Source: Actinomycetes bacterium (GTDB taxonomy: Bacteria; Actinomycetota; Acidimicrobiia; Acidimicrobiales; RAAP-2). From it: a DNA stretch of 6,238 bases. A program made the translations under genes and the position numbers. The stretch is from NCBI GenBank assembly GCA_021826655.1, contig JAKAZC010000172.1:1-6238 (forward strand), read 5' to 3'. Below, one piece after another: positions 6,047 through 6,238 of the stretch. The notes below the pieces were generated by a model. The model did not search any database. It worked only from the letters and a program-made list of their open reading frames with translations, and was not told where the DNA came from. Position 1 is the first letter of the stretch. Every line of letters starts with the position of its first letter.

Positions 6047-6238
6047 GTGGCCCGACTGGTCTATCTCGGTACCCCCGACGCCGCCGTGCCGCCGTTGCGC
6101 ACGCTGGTGACGGCCGGCCACGACGTGGCCCTGGTCGTCACGCGGGCGGACAAGCGCAGGGGGCGCGGCGGTGCGCTCGCCCCCAGCCCGGTCAAGGCCG
6201 CGGCGCTCGGATTCGGGTTGCCGGTCACGGACGACCTG
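6047..6238 (+). CDS. fmt: Methionyl-tRNA formyltransferase, N-terminal 64 residues (continues past the window)
   Basis: Transfers a formyl group from 10-formyl-tetrahydrofolate to initiator Met-tRNA, the substrate for bacterial translation initiation. The visible part starts MARLVYLGTPDAAVPPLRTL, the first beta strand and helix of the formyltransferase Rossmann-like domain. It continues with VVTRADKRRGRGGALAPSPVKAAA (30-53), the conserved TRxDxxxGRGxxLxxSPVK loop that contacts the tRNA acceptor end. The catalytic Asn-His-Asp residues lie beyond the window. GTG 6047 is chosen because it gives the canonical N-terminus and sits 7 nt after a -10 element. def-fmt neighbourhood is common in bacteria and fits their opposing roles. 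About four fifths of the protein is missing. Confidence 0.93.
   Translation, partial: MARLVYLGTPDAAVPPLRTLVTAGHDVALVVTRADKRRGRGGALAPSPVKAAALGFGLPVTDDL

Noticed and set aside
1..6238. Mobile element, CRISPR array, tRNA/rRNA gene or defence/novel multi-gene system
   Set aside because: All coding space is filled by recognised core genes in a conserved order with uniform composition; no transposase, att-like flanks, spaced direct repeats or RNA gene is visible.

Overview
The window is a single-strand run of housekeeping genes from a very GC-rich bacterium. All genes lie on the + strand, in the order gmk (5'-truncated) - rpoZ - coaBC - metK - priA - def - fmt (3'-truncated). The gene order, GTG starts, strong preference for G/C at third codon positions, an omega subunit of the actinobacterial type and a PriA without helicase motifs all point to Actinomycetota. 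The -10 elements of form TAGNNT placed 6-7 nt before start codons fit as well. A member of Acidimicrobiia or a related deep lineage is possible, but I cannot fix the class from this window.

Layout. 2-475: C-terminal two thirds of guanylate kinase. 475-852: RNA polymerase omega, with its ATG overlapping the gmk stop and an Ala/Glu-rich tail. 853-901: a GC hairpin, then a strong Shine-Dalgarno. 902-2173: bifunctional CoaBC. 2174-2324: the only sizeable non-coding stretch, with a candidate -10, a perfect 21-bp tandem duplication and an 11-bp-arm inverted repeat. 2325-3521: S-adenosylmethionine synthetase. 3518-5344: PriA, whose N-terminus has no ordinary start codon. 5345-5428: hairpin and promoter. 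5429-5974: peptide deformylase. 5975-6046: hairpins and a -10. 6047-6238: start of methionyl-tRNA formyltransferase.

The genes supply core functions: GDP synthesis and an RNA polymerase subunit (gmk, rpoZ), the CoA and SAM cofactors (coaBC, metK), replication restart (priA), and formylation of initiator Met-tRNA with later deformylation of the nascent chain (fmt, def). The first three genes are closely packed. metK has its own leader, and def and fmt each appear to have a promoter that would give a leaderless mRNA.

I found no undescribed multi-gene system. The points worth a second look are local: the missing canonical start of priA beside a C6 run and a strong inverted repeat, the repeat-plus-hairpin leader of metK, the leaderless-type promoters of def and fmt, a candidate promoter inside gmk marked by the only ATA codon found, and substituted catalytic positions in CoaC.
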